The notes under the pieces are model-generated. The model saw nothing but the letters and a program-made list of their open reading frames with translations. It did not search any database and had not been told where the DNA came from. This document shows positions 20,157 to 29,612 of a stretch of DNA of 64,000 nt, one piece after another (positions within the stretch are counted from its first letter, which is position 1; each line of letters begins with the position of its first letter). Both the position numbers and the translations under genes were made by a program. Source of the stretch: UBA7330 sp043554545 (GTDB lineage: Bacteria > Bacteroidota > Bacteroidia > Cytophagales > Cyclobacteriaceae); assembly GCA_043554545.1 (NCBI GenBank), contig CP121337.1, positions 3,968,001 through 4,032,000 of the forward strand, written 5' to 3'.

Positions 20157-21248
20157 TTACTGCAGTGAGGCAGATGGCTCACTGGCAGGTGGAAGGCTAA
20201 AGGTACTTAAAATTGCATTCACTTCTCTAAGAAGGTTCTTCTTATCTGTACCGGGTGAATATACGTATCCTTCTACGTAATAAACTTTTTGATTAGCTTC
20301 ATCCACTATGGTGTAACTCACAAATGGACCCCCTCCAGAATTGTCACTTATCTTCCACAATCCACGGGCTTCGACGGCATAACTATCTTTAAAGTTGACC
20401 TGCTTGGTTAGAAATGGCACATACTCCTGAGTCTGTCTGGTTATGTACAAATCCGGTTTCTCACTATCGCGCAAATGTTTCTCCGTAATCTTATCTCTAA
20501 ATGCAGCTAAATCTTCAAATATTGACTGATCGTTGTAGGGTTGTGAGTAAATGAAAACATCCTGTTCTGATTGGTTTTCTAACTTTCTGATCCAAACAAA
20601 ATTTTCACGTTGCTTAGCCAGATCCCATCCAAAAGGTATCGTAATTTCAAATCCGAAATCTTCCTTTAGGGCAGACATTAAACCTGACTCTTTACTTTTA
20701 AACAATTTATCCTGTATCGCCTCCATCGTGGTGCGCTCAAAAATGCCTACCAATTGTTCTTGATTTGCTTTTAGCTTGTCTATCAATATTTCCTCAGTCT
20801 GCGCAAACAAGTATAACACCGTCTGCCCTTTGGCAAACTCATCACGGTGGATGGTCATATATAATGATGAATCACTCTGGATCATTTTGAGCGAATTATT
20901 GGTAAAATAATCTCTGATTCTTTGACTTTGATAGGTCTTACTATCCAGGGTCATCACAAAAATCATATTTATCGAAGACCTGAAAACATCATTAATCTTA
21001 AGTGGGTTTACCTTATGTATACTGAATAATGGCTCTGATTGTGGAAGCGCAGGCATGGGAGCCCTATACATTTCTTTCATCTGTTCACCGAGAGGCCCGG
21101 TCCATTGTGTTGAATCCATGATCAGAATGATCTCGCCTATCTCTCCCCTAGCAGTGGGCTTAAGGTCTTCACTCATTTTATCCCTGGTCTCCTGACAAGA
21201 ACTAAAGAATAATAGAACCCAGAGTAAATTGAAGCTTAATTTTTTCAT
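20157..21248 (-). CDS. DUF4837 family lipoprotein
   Basis: 363 residues with a lipoprotein signal peptide: a hydrophobic stretch ending in LLFFSSC, lipid anchor predicted at C18. The body matches DUF4837, with the conserved start GEIGEIILIMDSTQWTGPLGE, then KVNPLKINDVFRSSINM, and later a TRQTQEYVPFLTKQV segment. The family is largely confined to Bacteroidota; its function is unknown. It sits between the lytic transglycosylase and malic enzyme genes, a conserved position in this lineage. Localization is inferred as periplasmic face or outer membrane. Confidence 0.85.
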   Translation of the reverse strand: MKKLSFNLLWVLLFFSSCQETRDKMSEDLKPTARGEIGEIILIMDSTQWTGPLGEQMKEMYRAPMPALPQSEPLFSIHKVNPLKINDVFRSSINMIFVMTLDSKTYQSQRIRDYFTNNSLKMIQSDSSLYMTIHRDEFAKGQTVLYLFAQTEEILIDKLKANQEQLVGIFERTTMEAIQDKLFKSKESGLMSALKEDFGFEITIPFGWDLAKQRENFVWIRKLENQSEQDVFIYSQPYNDQSIFEDLAAFRDKITEKHLRDSEKPDLYITRQTQEYVPFLTKQVNFKDSYAVEARGLWKISDNSGGGPFVSYTIVDEANQKVYYVEGYVYSPGTDKKNLLREVNAILSTFSLPPASEPSASLQ

Positions 21249-21305
21249 GATAGTAACGGTTTACTACAAATGTAAGATAATCCCTGTACCCGCTTAATGT
21301 ACTTC

Positions 21306-22676
21306 TTACTCAGATATGACAAGCTTCATTCCAGGCTTTATCACATTACTTGTCAAATTATTGAGTTGCTTGATTTTCTCAATGGACAAATTCGCGTATA
21401 TGTTGGCGATATCCCAAAGGGTATCACCATACTGAACCATGTAAAACTTTTGACCAGGTGGAAGCGCTACTTTAGGGGCTGTGGATGCTATTTTCTTACT
21501 CGTATTGGCAGAGCTTAAGTACAAATCTTTGGTTGAGCTATTATAGGTAGGTAATACCCAAACGCTAAGTCTTTGGCCAACACGAATAAGATTTGAATTT
21601 AAGTTATTCCATTCTTTCAGATCAGAAATCCTCACGTGATGGCGCTGTGCAATGGTACCCAATACATCACCGCTGCGTACCCGATACACCACTTTTTCTC
21701 TGCCATAGGTACTCCCTGGCATATTTCTGGAAAGATAAATTAATTCCTTTTTACCCACTTTAGATGCTGTATCTAGGAGAAATGCCCGGTTGGCCACTAC
21801 TTCTTCTTTTAATTCATAGGGTATTCTGAGTGCAAAGTTTTTAGTCCCATCAGGAAGTGCTCCCCGCTTGATCTGTGGATTCATATTTAAGAGATCATCG
21901 AGGCATACGTCTAACTGATTAGAAAATGTCTCCAGGTGAAAGTACTGACTAATTAAGATGGTATCTACTTTTGGATGATACTCCTGTTGAGTAGGTTCGA
22001 TGAATAGGTTGTGCTCTTCTGCAAATTTCAAGGTATAGATCATTGCAACAAATTGTGGAACATATGACCTTGTCTCCCTGGGAAGGTATCGATAGATTTC
22101 CCAAAATGTTTTCTTATAACCACTTCTTCGAATAGCTTTCCTGACATTTCCCGGTCCACAGTTATAGGCAGCAAGAGCCAATTCCCAATCTCCAAACATT
22201 CTATATAGATCCCTTAAATGTCTGCAGGCAGCGTCAGTTGCCTCATATGGATCCATCCGTTCATCCAAGTACCAATCATTACTTAGTCCATACATTTTAC
22301 CCGTATAGGATACAAATTGCCATAAGCCTACTGCATTGGCCGGACTTACCGCAGTAGGAATCAGTCCTGATTCAATGATGGACAAATACTTTAGATCTTC
22401 CGGCATATCATACTTTGCCAGGTACTGCTCAAAAATAGGAAAGTAGAATTCCACTCTTTTCATGACAGACCTCGTATAAGTACGATCTCTAATCGTGAAA
22501 TAATCGACAAATGCCTTAACTCTTTCATTATAATTGAGGGGAACATCAGATTCAATGCATGTCAAACGATCTCCAACTTCCTCATAGGTTACATCCGGGA
22601 TGTAATCATAGACTAGATCTTGAGCAGAAAGACTGAAGCAAAAGATCCCGAACAATAGGGTAAGTAGATTTCTCAT
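21306..22676 (-). CDS. Membrane-bound lytic murein transglycosylase (MltD-like) with two LysM domains
   Basis: 456 residues with a signal peptide (about 1-19). The SLT-type catalytic domain (about 75-215) has the catalytic glutamate E102 in SIIESGLIP, followed by NAVGLWQFV and AALAYNCGPGNVRKAI, the usual glycan-binding signatures. Two C-terminal LysM domains (about 330-375, YRVRSGDVLGTIAQRHHV; and 410-456, YMVQYGDTLWDIANIYANL) bind peptidoglycan. The product cleaves the MurNAc-GlcNAc bond and leaves 1,6-anhydro ends, for wall turnover or to open space for envelope machines. The start overlaps the gatA stop by 4 bp. Confidence 0.93.
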   Translation of the reverse strand: MRNLLTLLFGIFCFSLSAQDLVYDYIPDVTYEEVGDRLTCIESDVPLNYNERVKAFVDYFTIRDRTYTRSVMKRVEFYFPIFEQYLAKYDMPEDLKYLSIIESGLIPTAVSPANAVGLWQFVSYTGKMYGLSNDWYLDERMDPYEATDAACRHLRDLYRMFGDWELALAAYNCGPGNVRKAIRRSGYKKTFWEIYRYLPRETRSYVPQFVAMIYTLKFAEEHNLFIEPTQQEYHPKVDTILISQYFHLETFSNQLDVCLDDLLNMNPQIKRGALPDGTKNFALRIPYELKEEVVANRAFLLDTASKVGKKELIYLSRNMPGSTYGREKVVYRVRSGDVLGTIAQRHHVRISDLKEWNNLNSNLIRVGQRLSVWVLPTYNSSTKDLYLSSANTSKKIASTAPKVALPPGQKFYMVQYGDTLWDIANIYANLSIEKIKQLNNLTSNVIKPGMKLVISE

Positions 22677-24106
22677 TTTGCAATAGAATTCATTAGGTAA
22701 TCAGAAAATGCCAAAAGCTCTGATTCATTAAAATGATTGTTCATAACCTGAAGACCAACAGACATTCCATCTTTATCTCTATCAACAGGTATTGAAATAG
22801 CAGGTATCCCTGCTACCGAGGCTTGCACGGTGAAAAGATCTGCCAGATACATATCCATCGGATCTTCCGTCTTGGAGCCTAACTTAAAAGCGGTAGTTGG
22901 GGCGGTTGGTAATATGATAAACTGGTAATCTTCCAGGAGTGTCTCAATTTCGTTTTTGATCTTTCTTCTTACCTTTTGAGCTTTCAAATAGTAAGCATCA
23001 TGATAACTGGCTGAAAGCACAAAAGTCCCAAGCATAATCCTTCTGAAAACTTCATGCCCGAAACCTTCTGATCTTGTGCGTTTAAGCATTGACTCAAGGT
23101 TTTCAGGGTCACTAATTCGTAACCCATATTTGACCCCATCGTATCTTGAAAGGTTAGAGCTGGCTTCAGCAGTTGTCAATATATAATAAGTTGGAAGTGC
23201 GTATTGCATCAGGGGAAAGGAAACCTCCTCCACCGTGTGCCCTAATGCTTTAAGCTTTTCGATTTTAGAGAGAAATATCTCTTTAACCTCTCCATTGATT
23301 GCCTCCCCTTCAAAAATCTCCTTGAAATAGCCAATCTTAACCTTTTTATCAAATTTCAGTTCCTCAGAATATTTTCTTACTGGCTCTTTAGAAACTGTGC
23401 TATCTATGCCATCATCTCCTGAGATCACTTCCAGCACCAATGCAGAATCCTTTACATCATTTGAGAATATACCAATCACATCGAAAGTACTGGCATAAGC
23501 AGCCAACCCATTTCTGGATATTCTTGAATAGGTAGGTTTGAATCCAACCGTACCACAAAATGAAGCTGGTTGCCGGACTGAGCCTCCCGTATCGGTGCCC
23601 AAAGAAATAGTGCACATGTCGGCCTGTACAGCAACTGCACAACCTCCTGATGACCCTCCAGGTACTCTATTTAAATTATCAGCATTTTTAACGGGTCCGA
23701 ATGCAGAATTTTCACATGAAGATCCCATAGCAAACTCATCACAGTTATTTCTACCTATAATGATCGCATCGTCGTCAAGTAATCTTTGTACGACAGTTGC
23801 ATTGAATTGCGAGTTAAATCCGTCAAGTATTTTGCTCCCACACTGAAGCGGATGATCTTCGTAACACAGAACATCTTTGATGCCCACGACCATTCCAGCC
23901 AGTCTCCCAGCCTTTCCTCTTTTCAGTCTTTCGTCTATTTCTGATGCCCTTTGAAGGGACTCATCTCCATAAACTGAAAGAAAGGCGTTTAACTCGCTGT
24001 CTTTTTCCTGAATGTTGGATAAGTAGTGTGAAACTATCTCCGAGCACGTAATTTTCCCCCCATCAAGCTGTTGCCTGATTTGCTGATAAGTTGAATTGGC
24101 TTGCAA
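22673..24106 (-). CDS. gatA: Aspartyl/glutamyl-tRNA(Asn/Gln) amidotransferase subunit A
   Basis: 477 residues, the catalytic glutaminase subunit of GatCAB, which delivers ammonia for transamidation of mischarged tRNA. The amidase signature triad is complete: K77 (VGIKDVL), S152 (PGGSSGGCA) and S176 (GTDTGGSVRQPASF). The spacing and length match GatA. Its partner GatC is encoded at 3250-3537 on the opposite strand. It begins 6 bp after the tatA stop, and its stop overlaps the transglycosylase start. Confidence 0.96.
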   Translation of the reverse strand: MQANSTYQQIRQQLDGGKITCSEIVSHYLSNIQEKDSELNAFLSVYGDESLQRASEIDERLKRGKAGRLAGMVVGIKDVLCYEDHPLQCGSKILDGFNSQFNATVVQRLLDDDAIIIGRNNCDEFAMGSSCENSAFGPVKNADNLNRVPGGSSGGCAVAVQADMCTISLGTDTGGSVRQPASFCGTVGFKPTYSRISRNGLAAYASTFDVIGIFSNDVKDSALVLEVISGDDGIDSTVSKEPVRKYSEELKFDKKVKIGYFKEIFEGEAINGEVKEIFLSKIEKLKALGHTVEEVSFPLMQYALPTYYILTTAEASSNLSRYDGVKYGLRISDPENLESMLKRTRSEGFGHEVFRRIMLGTFVLSASYHDAYYLKAQKVRRKIKNEIETLLEDYQFIILPTAPTTAFKLGSKTEDPMDMYLADLFTVQASVAGIPAISIPVDRDKDGMSVGLQVMNNHFNESELLAFSDYLMNSIAK

Positions 24107-24112
24107 GATTTG

Positions 24113-24346
24113 TTAATCTTTGTGCTGTTCTTCTTTTACTTTAGATGCTGAAGCAGTTGAAGTTTTACCACCTTCCTCTATTTCACTCTTGATCTCTTTG
24201 GTAGCATCCTTAAATTCACGGATGCCTTTTCCCATTCCTCTTGCGATTTCAGGTATTTTTTTGGCCCCAAAAAAGATTATGACGAAAAGTGCTATTACCA
24301 GTATTTCCCATCCTCCTGGCATTCCTATTGCTAATACCGTGTTCAT
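24113..24346 (-). CDS. tatA: Twin-arginine translocase subunit TatA/TatE
   Basis: 77 residues. A single N-terminal transmembrane helix (about 13-27, WEILVIALFVIIFFGAKK) with the conserved FFGxKKIPE hinge leads to an amphipathic helix (IARGMGKGIREFKDATKEI) and a charged tail. TatA oligomers form the pore for folded Tat substrates. A possible substrate in this window is the glycosylasparaginase (RRKF signal). No TatC is here. It lies between the EnvC-like factor and gatA genes. Confidence 0.93.
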   Translation of the reverse strand: MNTVLAIGMPGGWEILVIALFVIIFFGAKKIPEIARGMGKGIREFKDATKEIKSEIEEGGKTSTASASKVKEEQHKD

Positions 24347-24369
24347 ATGATTTTTTTAAAGTTTAAATT

Positions 24370-24377
24370 CAAAGATA
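24370..24377 (-). promoter_or_regulatory. Candidate -7 box (TATCTTTG) upstream of tatA
   Basis: TATCTTTG fits TAnnTTTG and stands 24 bp before the tatA ATG, in a 67-bp AT-rich gap between the EnvC-like and tatA genes. No clear TTTG is found at -33. It may give a second entry point for the tatA-to-tonB run. Confidence 0.35.
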
Positions 24378-24413
24378 GTTAAATATTGATGCATTATTAC
24401 CTAAAATAGTTTT

Positions 24414-25604
24414 TTAACGCAACCATTGTTCAGGGTTTAATTTAACACGTTGTTTCCAGACTTCGAAATGAAGCTCAGTTAACCCTGCATTGTCAGTGTA
24501 AACAGTTCCAATGACATCGTTAGTTCCAATTGGTTGACCAATCTTGACATTAACCTCTTTAAGTTTCGCGTAGAGGGTATAATAATCACCATGCTGAACA
24601 ATCACAGCATTATTCATGCCCGGGACAAATACTTTTTGAATCACTTTTCCATCAAAAACACTCTTTACGGCAACATCTGGACTTGTCTGGATATTCACAC
24701 CTGGGTTATCTTCCATGATCCCTTTGAGTACCGGATGCGGGTGTCTACCAAATTTCTGTGAGATAAAGCCTGGTGAAACAGGCCATCCTAATTTACTTTT
24801 ATTCGACTCAAATACTCCTGACAACTGCTCTTCATTGGCTTGTGCAGAAGATGAAAGTGACTTTGATCGCTCTATCTCTTTCTGTACGATTTCAGCAATC
24901 AGGTTATCGAGATCATCGACTGCCTTCTTCCTACTTGCCAACTCTTTACTTAATTCTTTCTCTTTGCTCGACAGTACAGAGACTAAACTGCTTTGCTTGG
25001 TCTTTAATCCCAATAATTTTCTATTTTCCGCTATTTGCTGATTGAGCAAAAGATTCTGTTCAGTTCTTTTTATTTCCAGTTGACTTTTTTGTTCAGTAAG
25101 TTCTTTGGAAACCTCCTCAATCTGTTGAGCCTGAATTTTCCTGGCATCAGCATACTGCTCGAGGTATTTTAATCTTTGGAAAAGTTGGTTGAAGGTAGCT
25201 GCAGAGAATAGAAATGTAATCTTATTATAACCCTGATTGGCTTTATACGCCGCATAAATCATCGCAGCATATTCCTCCTTTAATCTTTTAATATCGTTTT
25301 GCAACGCTGTCACAATCACACTCAGGTCCTGAATTTCTTCATCTATGAGATTTACTTCCTGATTTAATGAACTTATTAATCCCTCTCTGGCAGAGATTTG
25401 CTGGTTTAAAGCCCTTAACTGGCCAACGGTAGCATTCTTTTCTTTTTCTGTCTCTGCTAAAATCTTTTCGGCTTCTGCAATTTTCTGAAGATTTTCACGC
25501 TTTTGCTTTTCGAGCTGCGTTTTTGACTGCTGACAAAATGCCGCTGAAAAAAGGAATAGCGATACCAAAAAAATGTTTACCCGGAGAATATTACTCCACT
25601 TCAT
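24414..25604 (-). CDS. Murein hydrolase activator EnvC-like protein with M23 (LytM) domain
   Basis: 396 residues. A signal peptide (about 7-25) is followed by a long coiled coil (about 26-245, rich in Glu/Lys/Gln, with KTQLEKQKRENLQKIAEAEKILAETE near the start). A C-terminal LytM/M23-type domain occupies about 275-396 (GWPVSPGFISQKFGRHPHPVLKGIMEDNPGVNI, then a TLYAKLKEVNVK segment). The HxxxD metal site of active M23 peptidases appears degenerate: the first His is in FGRHPHP but the usual YxHL motif reads LYAKL. That points to an EnvC-type activator of amidases and not an active endopeptidase. It overlaps the DUF4292 gene by 14 bp. Confidence 0.88.
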   Translation of the reverse strand: MKWSNILRVNIFLVSLFLFSAAFCQQSKTQLEKQKRENLQKIAEAEKILAETEKEKNATVGQLRALNQQISAREGLISSLNQEVNLIDEEIQDLSVIVTALQNDIKRLKEEYAAMIYAAYKANQGYNKITFLFSAATFNQLFQRLKYLEQYADARKIQAQQIEEVSKELTEQKSQLEIKRTEQNLLLNQQIAENRKLLGLKTKQSSLVSVLSSKEKELSKELASRKKAVDDLDNLIAEIVQKEIERSKSLSSSAQANEEQLSGVFESNKSKLGWPVSPGFISQKFGRHPHPVLKGIMEDNPGVNIQTSPDVAVKSVFDGKVIQKVFVPGMNNAVIVQHGDYYTLYAKLKEVNVKIGQPIGTNDVIGTVYTDNAGLTELHFEVWKQRVKLNPEQWLR

Positions 25605-26337
25605 ATCTCTGAGGAATGTTAAAAGGGAACTTCAATGGCTTTTCTTCTATCACAATCCTATTAAACTCAATATCAATCACTGTATTGTCTTTTTTGGTAC
25701 TCCCTCCATATTGTAAGACCGTGTTTATCTTAAATGGAAAAATCTGATCATTTACCAATTGAAAATCCTGATAACCAACCTGAACCTGATTTTTAGTTGT
25801 CGCATCTTTCACTTGAATTTTCTCTAGTTTTTTTGTTATGGCTCCAATAAAGTTCTCGAATTTATAGTTACCAGACCTGGTGACATATGTAAAAGTATCA
25901 TTTGACTTAACCACCTGCTCCTTTTCATAAGGAAAAATAAGGTTTCCCAATATGACTGATTGTATCAGCTGATAGGTGATATCAAAATCAAAATCCTTGC
26001 TGACTGAAGTATAGTCTAGCATTTCAAAGGTCTTATCTAACTTGTTTAGCATCATAATTGAGTCTGTACCAACAAGGATTCTGGCCGCTTCAATTCCTAA
26101 ACCGGGTGAAAGAGAAATCCAAATCAAACTATCCTTCCTGATTCTAAAGTTAGCAGATAGCGAAAGGTTTTTCTCTCCAGTGTAATCTACCTTAGCTTTG
26201 GCACTCAGGTAGTCAAAATTCACTTCATTTACTTCAAGTTTGGTATTGGACCTATCAAATAGGTTTTTGATACTTCTATTACAAGAGGAAACCAGAACAA
26301 CAAAAAACAATAAAAAAACAACCTGGTATCTACTCAT
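25591..26337 (-). CDS. DUF4292 family lipoprotein
   Basis: 248 residues. I start it at the ATG at 26335-26337, giving a lipoprotein signal (hydrophobic run ending LVSSC, lipid anchor at C19). A longer frame to 26424 reads back into the TPR gene and has no signal peptide. The body matches the Bacteroidota DUF4292 family (LolA/LolB-like fold in some members): LSANFRIRKDSLIWISLSPGLGIEAARILV near the middle, then VGYQDFQ and a C-terminal LKFPFNIPQRYE. The role is inferred to be outer-membrane lipoprotein or lipid handling. It overlaps the TPR gene by 8 bp and the EnvC-like gene by 14 bp. Confidence 0.85.
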   Translation of the reverse strand: MSRYQVVFLLFFVVLVSSCNRSIKNLFDRSNTKLEVNEVNFDYLSAKAKVDYTGEKNLSLSANFRIRKDSLIWISLSPGLGIEAARILVGTDSIMMLNKLDKTFEMLDYTSVSKDFDFDITYQLIQSVILGNLIFPYEKEQVVKSNDTFTYVTRSGNYKFENFIGAITKKLEKIQVKDATTKNQVQVGYQDFQLVNDQIFPFKINTVLQYGGSTKKDNTVIDIEFNRIVIEEKPLKFPFNIPQRYEVE

Positions 26338-28057
26338 ATAACTTTCTATCCGAAATTTTCCTACTAATATTTTCTGAGGCATCATCCATTTTACTTGCTC
26401 GTTCCCATTGCTCCACAGCCTCATCCACTCGTCCCAACTGAAACAATACGTCTCCCAGGTGCTCCACGATGGTTCCCCCTGGATTTAAATCAGCTGCTTT
26501 TTGTAAAAATATCAGGGCCTGATCGAATTTCCCCATGGTGTAAAGTACCCAGCCGTGTGTGTCAAGAAACGTAGCATCCTCAGGATATCTCTCCACTAAT
26601 TTTGTTGACATTTTCAGTGCCTTTTCCAGGTTGGTATTTCTGATACTCAGAAAGTAACTATAGTTATTCAGTACATGGCTGCTGTTTGGATCAAATTTTA
26701 AAGCGGTCTCGTAGGCCTCATCAGATTTCTCATAATTCTCTAAACTGTGATAGCTATCTCCCAATTGGCCTTGAAACAATGCTTTCAGGTTATTCTCCAG
26801 TGCATATTTATTGCCTGCTTCAAGGACATTAACAGCTTGTCGATAATTGCCTAGTAATTGATTTGCAGTTCCTGAAAAGAAATACAGAATTGCCTGGTTA
26901 GGAAAATACTCCAAAGCAGATTCCGCATGCCTCAATACCGCAGAGTAATCCGCCATTCTCATCTCAATATTGAGGATGTTTTGCCATACAGAAAAATTCG
27001 ATTGATCAAGATCTAATGCAGCGAGATAATACTTAACTGTTCCTTTCTCATCACCCATCTTAAATAATAGATCCCCTACGAATGCCTGAACCTCATACTC
27101 TTCCGGATAGCTATCGGCCAAAGAAATTGATAATTCTTTAACTTCCTCCACCCTTCCAGAATCAATGGCCAGGGTAACCAGCGCATTTAACAGTTGAAAT
27201 TTTGCTTTATAATTAAATGAAGAATCCGCAAGGGTATTGGACGCCAGCCTAACTGCCTTATCCAGGTCTCCTGATCTTAGGGATATTTGACTCAACAACA
27301 GCTCCGCCTTCATGTTATTCGGGTCTTCCTGCAGTAAATTTTCCAACCTTTGCTTGGCATCTTCCACCCTGTTTCTTGCAAGCAAAAACTCACAAATCTC
27401 TATGACATAATCCTTATTATCCGGATAAGTAGCAATAAGTGTATCCCAATCAGCAATAAGCGCATCATAGTTTTTCTCTTTTAGATATATTTTTTGTTTC
27501 TCACGTAGTACAAACTCATTAATACCATAGATTTCTTCTGCTCGCTCATATGCAGCAAGCGCTTTGTCATTTTTACCCTGGAACTGATATAAGAGCGCCA
27601 TATCGAAAAGGTATGTAGTGTTTCCAGGAAAATGTTCAACCAGATAATTGTATTCTTCAATCGCACGCTCATAAGAGGAAACGGACTTATATATTTCAGC
27701 TGCCAGTAGGTGAAAGAACTTATTTTCCGAATCCAGTTCGATAGCCTTTGAAATATAATCAATCGCTTTTTGGCTTTCCCCATTTTTCGAAAGCACTTCT
27801 GCAATCTTAAAATGGATGGTTGGACTTACTGGATTCAGTTCCAGTGCCTCCTGGTATAAATCATATGCCTTGGCATAATTTTCCAGGATCATTTCTTTCT
27901 CTGCTGCAATTAATGTAGTCTCCGCTTTCAGCGCCATGTCCTCTGAAAGTTGTGTTACATCCATTGGCTTCATCTCCTTCTTTTTCCGCTGTGCATTTGC
28001 ATCAGCGAACACAAACAGGAAACTAAATAATATGTATATGTGTAAAAGCTTACTCAC
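26330..28057 (-). CDS. Exported TPR-repeat protein
   Basis: 575 residues. The signal peptide (about 3-22, cleavage after ANA) is followed by about 12-14 TPR-like helix pairs from residue 45 to 560, with classic alternation such as YAKAYDLYQEALELNPVSP and YEKSDEAYETALKFDPNSSHVLNNYSYFL. It is a scaffold protein likely in the periplasm; the partner is unknown, but cotranscription with DUF4292 and EnvC-like genes suggests envelope assembly. The start is GTG at 28055-28057. A 30-bp gap separates the upstream flippase gene end region from it. Confidence 0.85.
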   Translation of the reverse strand: MSKLLHIYILFSFLFVFADANAQRKKKEMKPMDVTQLSEDMALKAETTLIAAEKEMILENYAKAYDLYQEALELNPVSPTIHFKIAEVLSKNGESQKAIDYISKAIELDSENKFFHLLAAEIYKSVSSYERAIEEYNYLVEHFPGNTTYLFDMALLYQFQGKNDKALAAYERAEEIYGINEFVLREKQKIYLKEKNYDALIADWDTLIATYPDNKDYVIEICEFLLARNRVEDAKQRLENLLQEDPNNMKAELLLSQISLRSGDLDKAVRLASNTLADSSFNYKAKFQLLNALVTLAIDSGRVEEVKELSISLADSYPEEYEVQAFVGDLLFKMGDEKGTVKYYLAALDLDQSNFSVWQNILNIEMRMADYSAVLRHAESALEYFPNQAILYFFSGTANQLLGNYRQAVNVLEAGNKYALENNLKALFQGQLGDSYHSLENYEKSDEAYETALKFDPNSSHVLNNYSYFLSIRNTNLEKALKMSTKLVERYPEDATFLDTHGWVLYTMGKFDQALIFLQKAADLNPGGTIVEHLGDVLFQLGRVDEAVEQWERASKMDDASENISRKISDRKLYE

Positions 28058-28112
28058 TCAATTCCAATGTCTTTAAAAACTATATGAAGTATACCATTAT
28101 TTCAGAGAAAAG

Positions 28113-29612
28113 TTATCTTCCGACAGTATTCCTCCATAGCTTACGCATATCCAGAACCCATGCCAGTCCAATAAAAATAACAGCTGCCAACAGTGCATAT
28201 AGTTCTCTGGCAAAATAATTCTCCCAAAAATAAGCACCTATGATCAAACCTCCTGCTAAACCTATATAAAACAAACCCCTGCCCACTTTGTATGGTATTG
28301 GATAGTATTTCAAACTATATAAGTAACTGATAACCATCATAGTTCCATATACCATAAACGTGGTAATCGCGCTTCCCATATATCCAAGAGCTGGTATCAA
28401 CCAGATATTTAGCAATACGGTTAGCATTGCTCCAAGAATATTGATGTACGCACCATATTTCGTGAGGTCAGTCAATTTGTACCAAACAGACAAATTATAA
28501 TAGATTCCCAAAAACAAGGACCCACCCAAAAGCCAGGGCACAATATGTAATGCCCCCAGATACTCAGGAGATTGCAGGAAGATGGGACCTATGTAGGGCA
28601 ACGCTAAAGAAATAATCAGCCATGAAAATGACCCAAAGATGACAAAATAATTCATCACCTTACTCAATAGCTGCGGTGAGTCTTTGTTGTTTGCCTCATT
28701 AAAAAAGAAGGGTTCAAATGCATATCTAAAGGCTTGAACAGCGAGCGTCATGAAGACAGAAAGTTTAAAACATGCCCCAAAAATTCCAAGTACATCCTGA
28801 CTCGTCTTACCTGGGTAAAATCCTGCAGGCAACCAATATTTAATCATGGTTCTGGAAAGCATATCAATGGTAACTCCGGCAATCCCAACAACGAGCAAAG
28901 GAGCTGCATACTTAAACATGGTAATCCACTTGCTGTCCAACGTCAATTTTACCTTCAAAAGATCAGGAAGGAAAAAGACCAGATAAAAAGCATTGGCAAT
29001 CAAATTGGATAGAAAAACATATCCAACACCAATCTCTGGAGAATAAATACGATCTATCCATTGAGTCATTTGAGCTTCTGGATGATGTAGCAATAACCAG
29101 GGACAGAAAAGAATAAAGAATAGATTGAGGCTGACATTAATAAGAATATTAATAATTCTAAAAGTCGCAAATCTTATTCCTTTTCCCTCTAACCTTAATC
29201 TGGCGAACGGGATCACCACTATCGCATCAATCGCAATGATTATTGCTAACCAAATGATGTAATTTTCTTTTCCGGAATAATCGATAAGGTGTGCTATGGG
29301 GGTAGCCAACAAGATCAGGATACCACTAAATATCACGGAAGAAATTAGCAGGCTTGTCTGTGCTACATTAAAGTATCCTGATGGATCCTTTTCTTTGGTC
29401 GCGTACCTAAAAAAAGTAGTTTCAAAGCCATAGGCATATAGCACGTTCAAAAAGGCGACATATGCATAAAGCTCAACGATGATGCCGTATTCAGAAGTAT
29501 CTTTTAATACAGCAGTGTATAGCGGAACAAGGGCAAAGTTGATAATCCTTCCAAGGATACCACTTACACCATAGACGACCGTCTGGCTCGCCAGTGTTCG
29601 GAGTTTAGCCAT
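28113..29612 (-). CDS. Polysaccharide biosynthesis flippase (MATE/Wzx-like oligosaccharide flippase)
   Basis: 499 residues with about 14 hydrophobic helices, characteristic of Wzx/MVF-type flippases that move undecaprenyl-linked glycans across the inner membrane. The N-terminus (LASQTVVYGVSGILGRIINFALVPLYT) is the usual opening of this family. It starts on the last base of the upstream enoyl-CoA hydratase stop (1-bp overlap). The exported glycan cannot be read from sequence; O-antigen, capsule or peptidoglycan lipid II are possible. Confidence 0.85.
   Translation of the reverse strand: MAKLRTLASQTVVYGVSGILGRIINFALVPLYTAVLKDTSEYGIIVELYAYVAFLNVLYAYGFETTFFRYATKEKDPSGYFNVAQTSLLISSVIFSGILILLATPIAHLIDYSGKENYIIWLAIIIAIDAIVVIPFARLRLEGKGIRFATFRIINILINVSLNLFFILFCPWLLLHHPEAQMTQWIDRIYSPEIGVGYVFLSNLIANAFYLVFFLPDLLKVKLTLDSKWITMFKYAAPLLVVGIAGVTIDMLSRTMIKYWLPAGFYPGKTSQDVLGIFGACFKLSVFMTLAVQAFRYAFEPFFFNEANNKDSPQLLSKVMNYFVIFGSFSWLIISLALPYIGPIFLQSPEYLGALHIVPWLLGGSLFLGIYYNLSVWYKLTDLTKYGAYINILGAMLTVLLNIWLIPALGYMGSAITTFMVYGTMMVISYLYSLKYYPIPYKVGRGLFYIGLAGGLIIGAYFWENYFARELYALLAAVIFIGLAWVLDMRKLWRNTVGR

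Noticed and set aside
26338..26424. Longer start for the DUF4292 lipoprotein
   Set aside because: It reads back into the TPR gene and removes the lipoprotein signal from the N-terminus.
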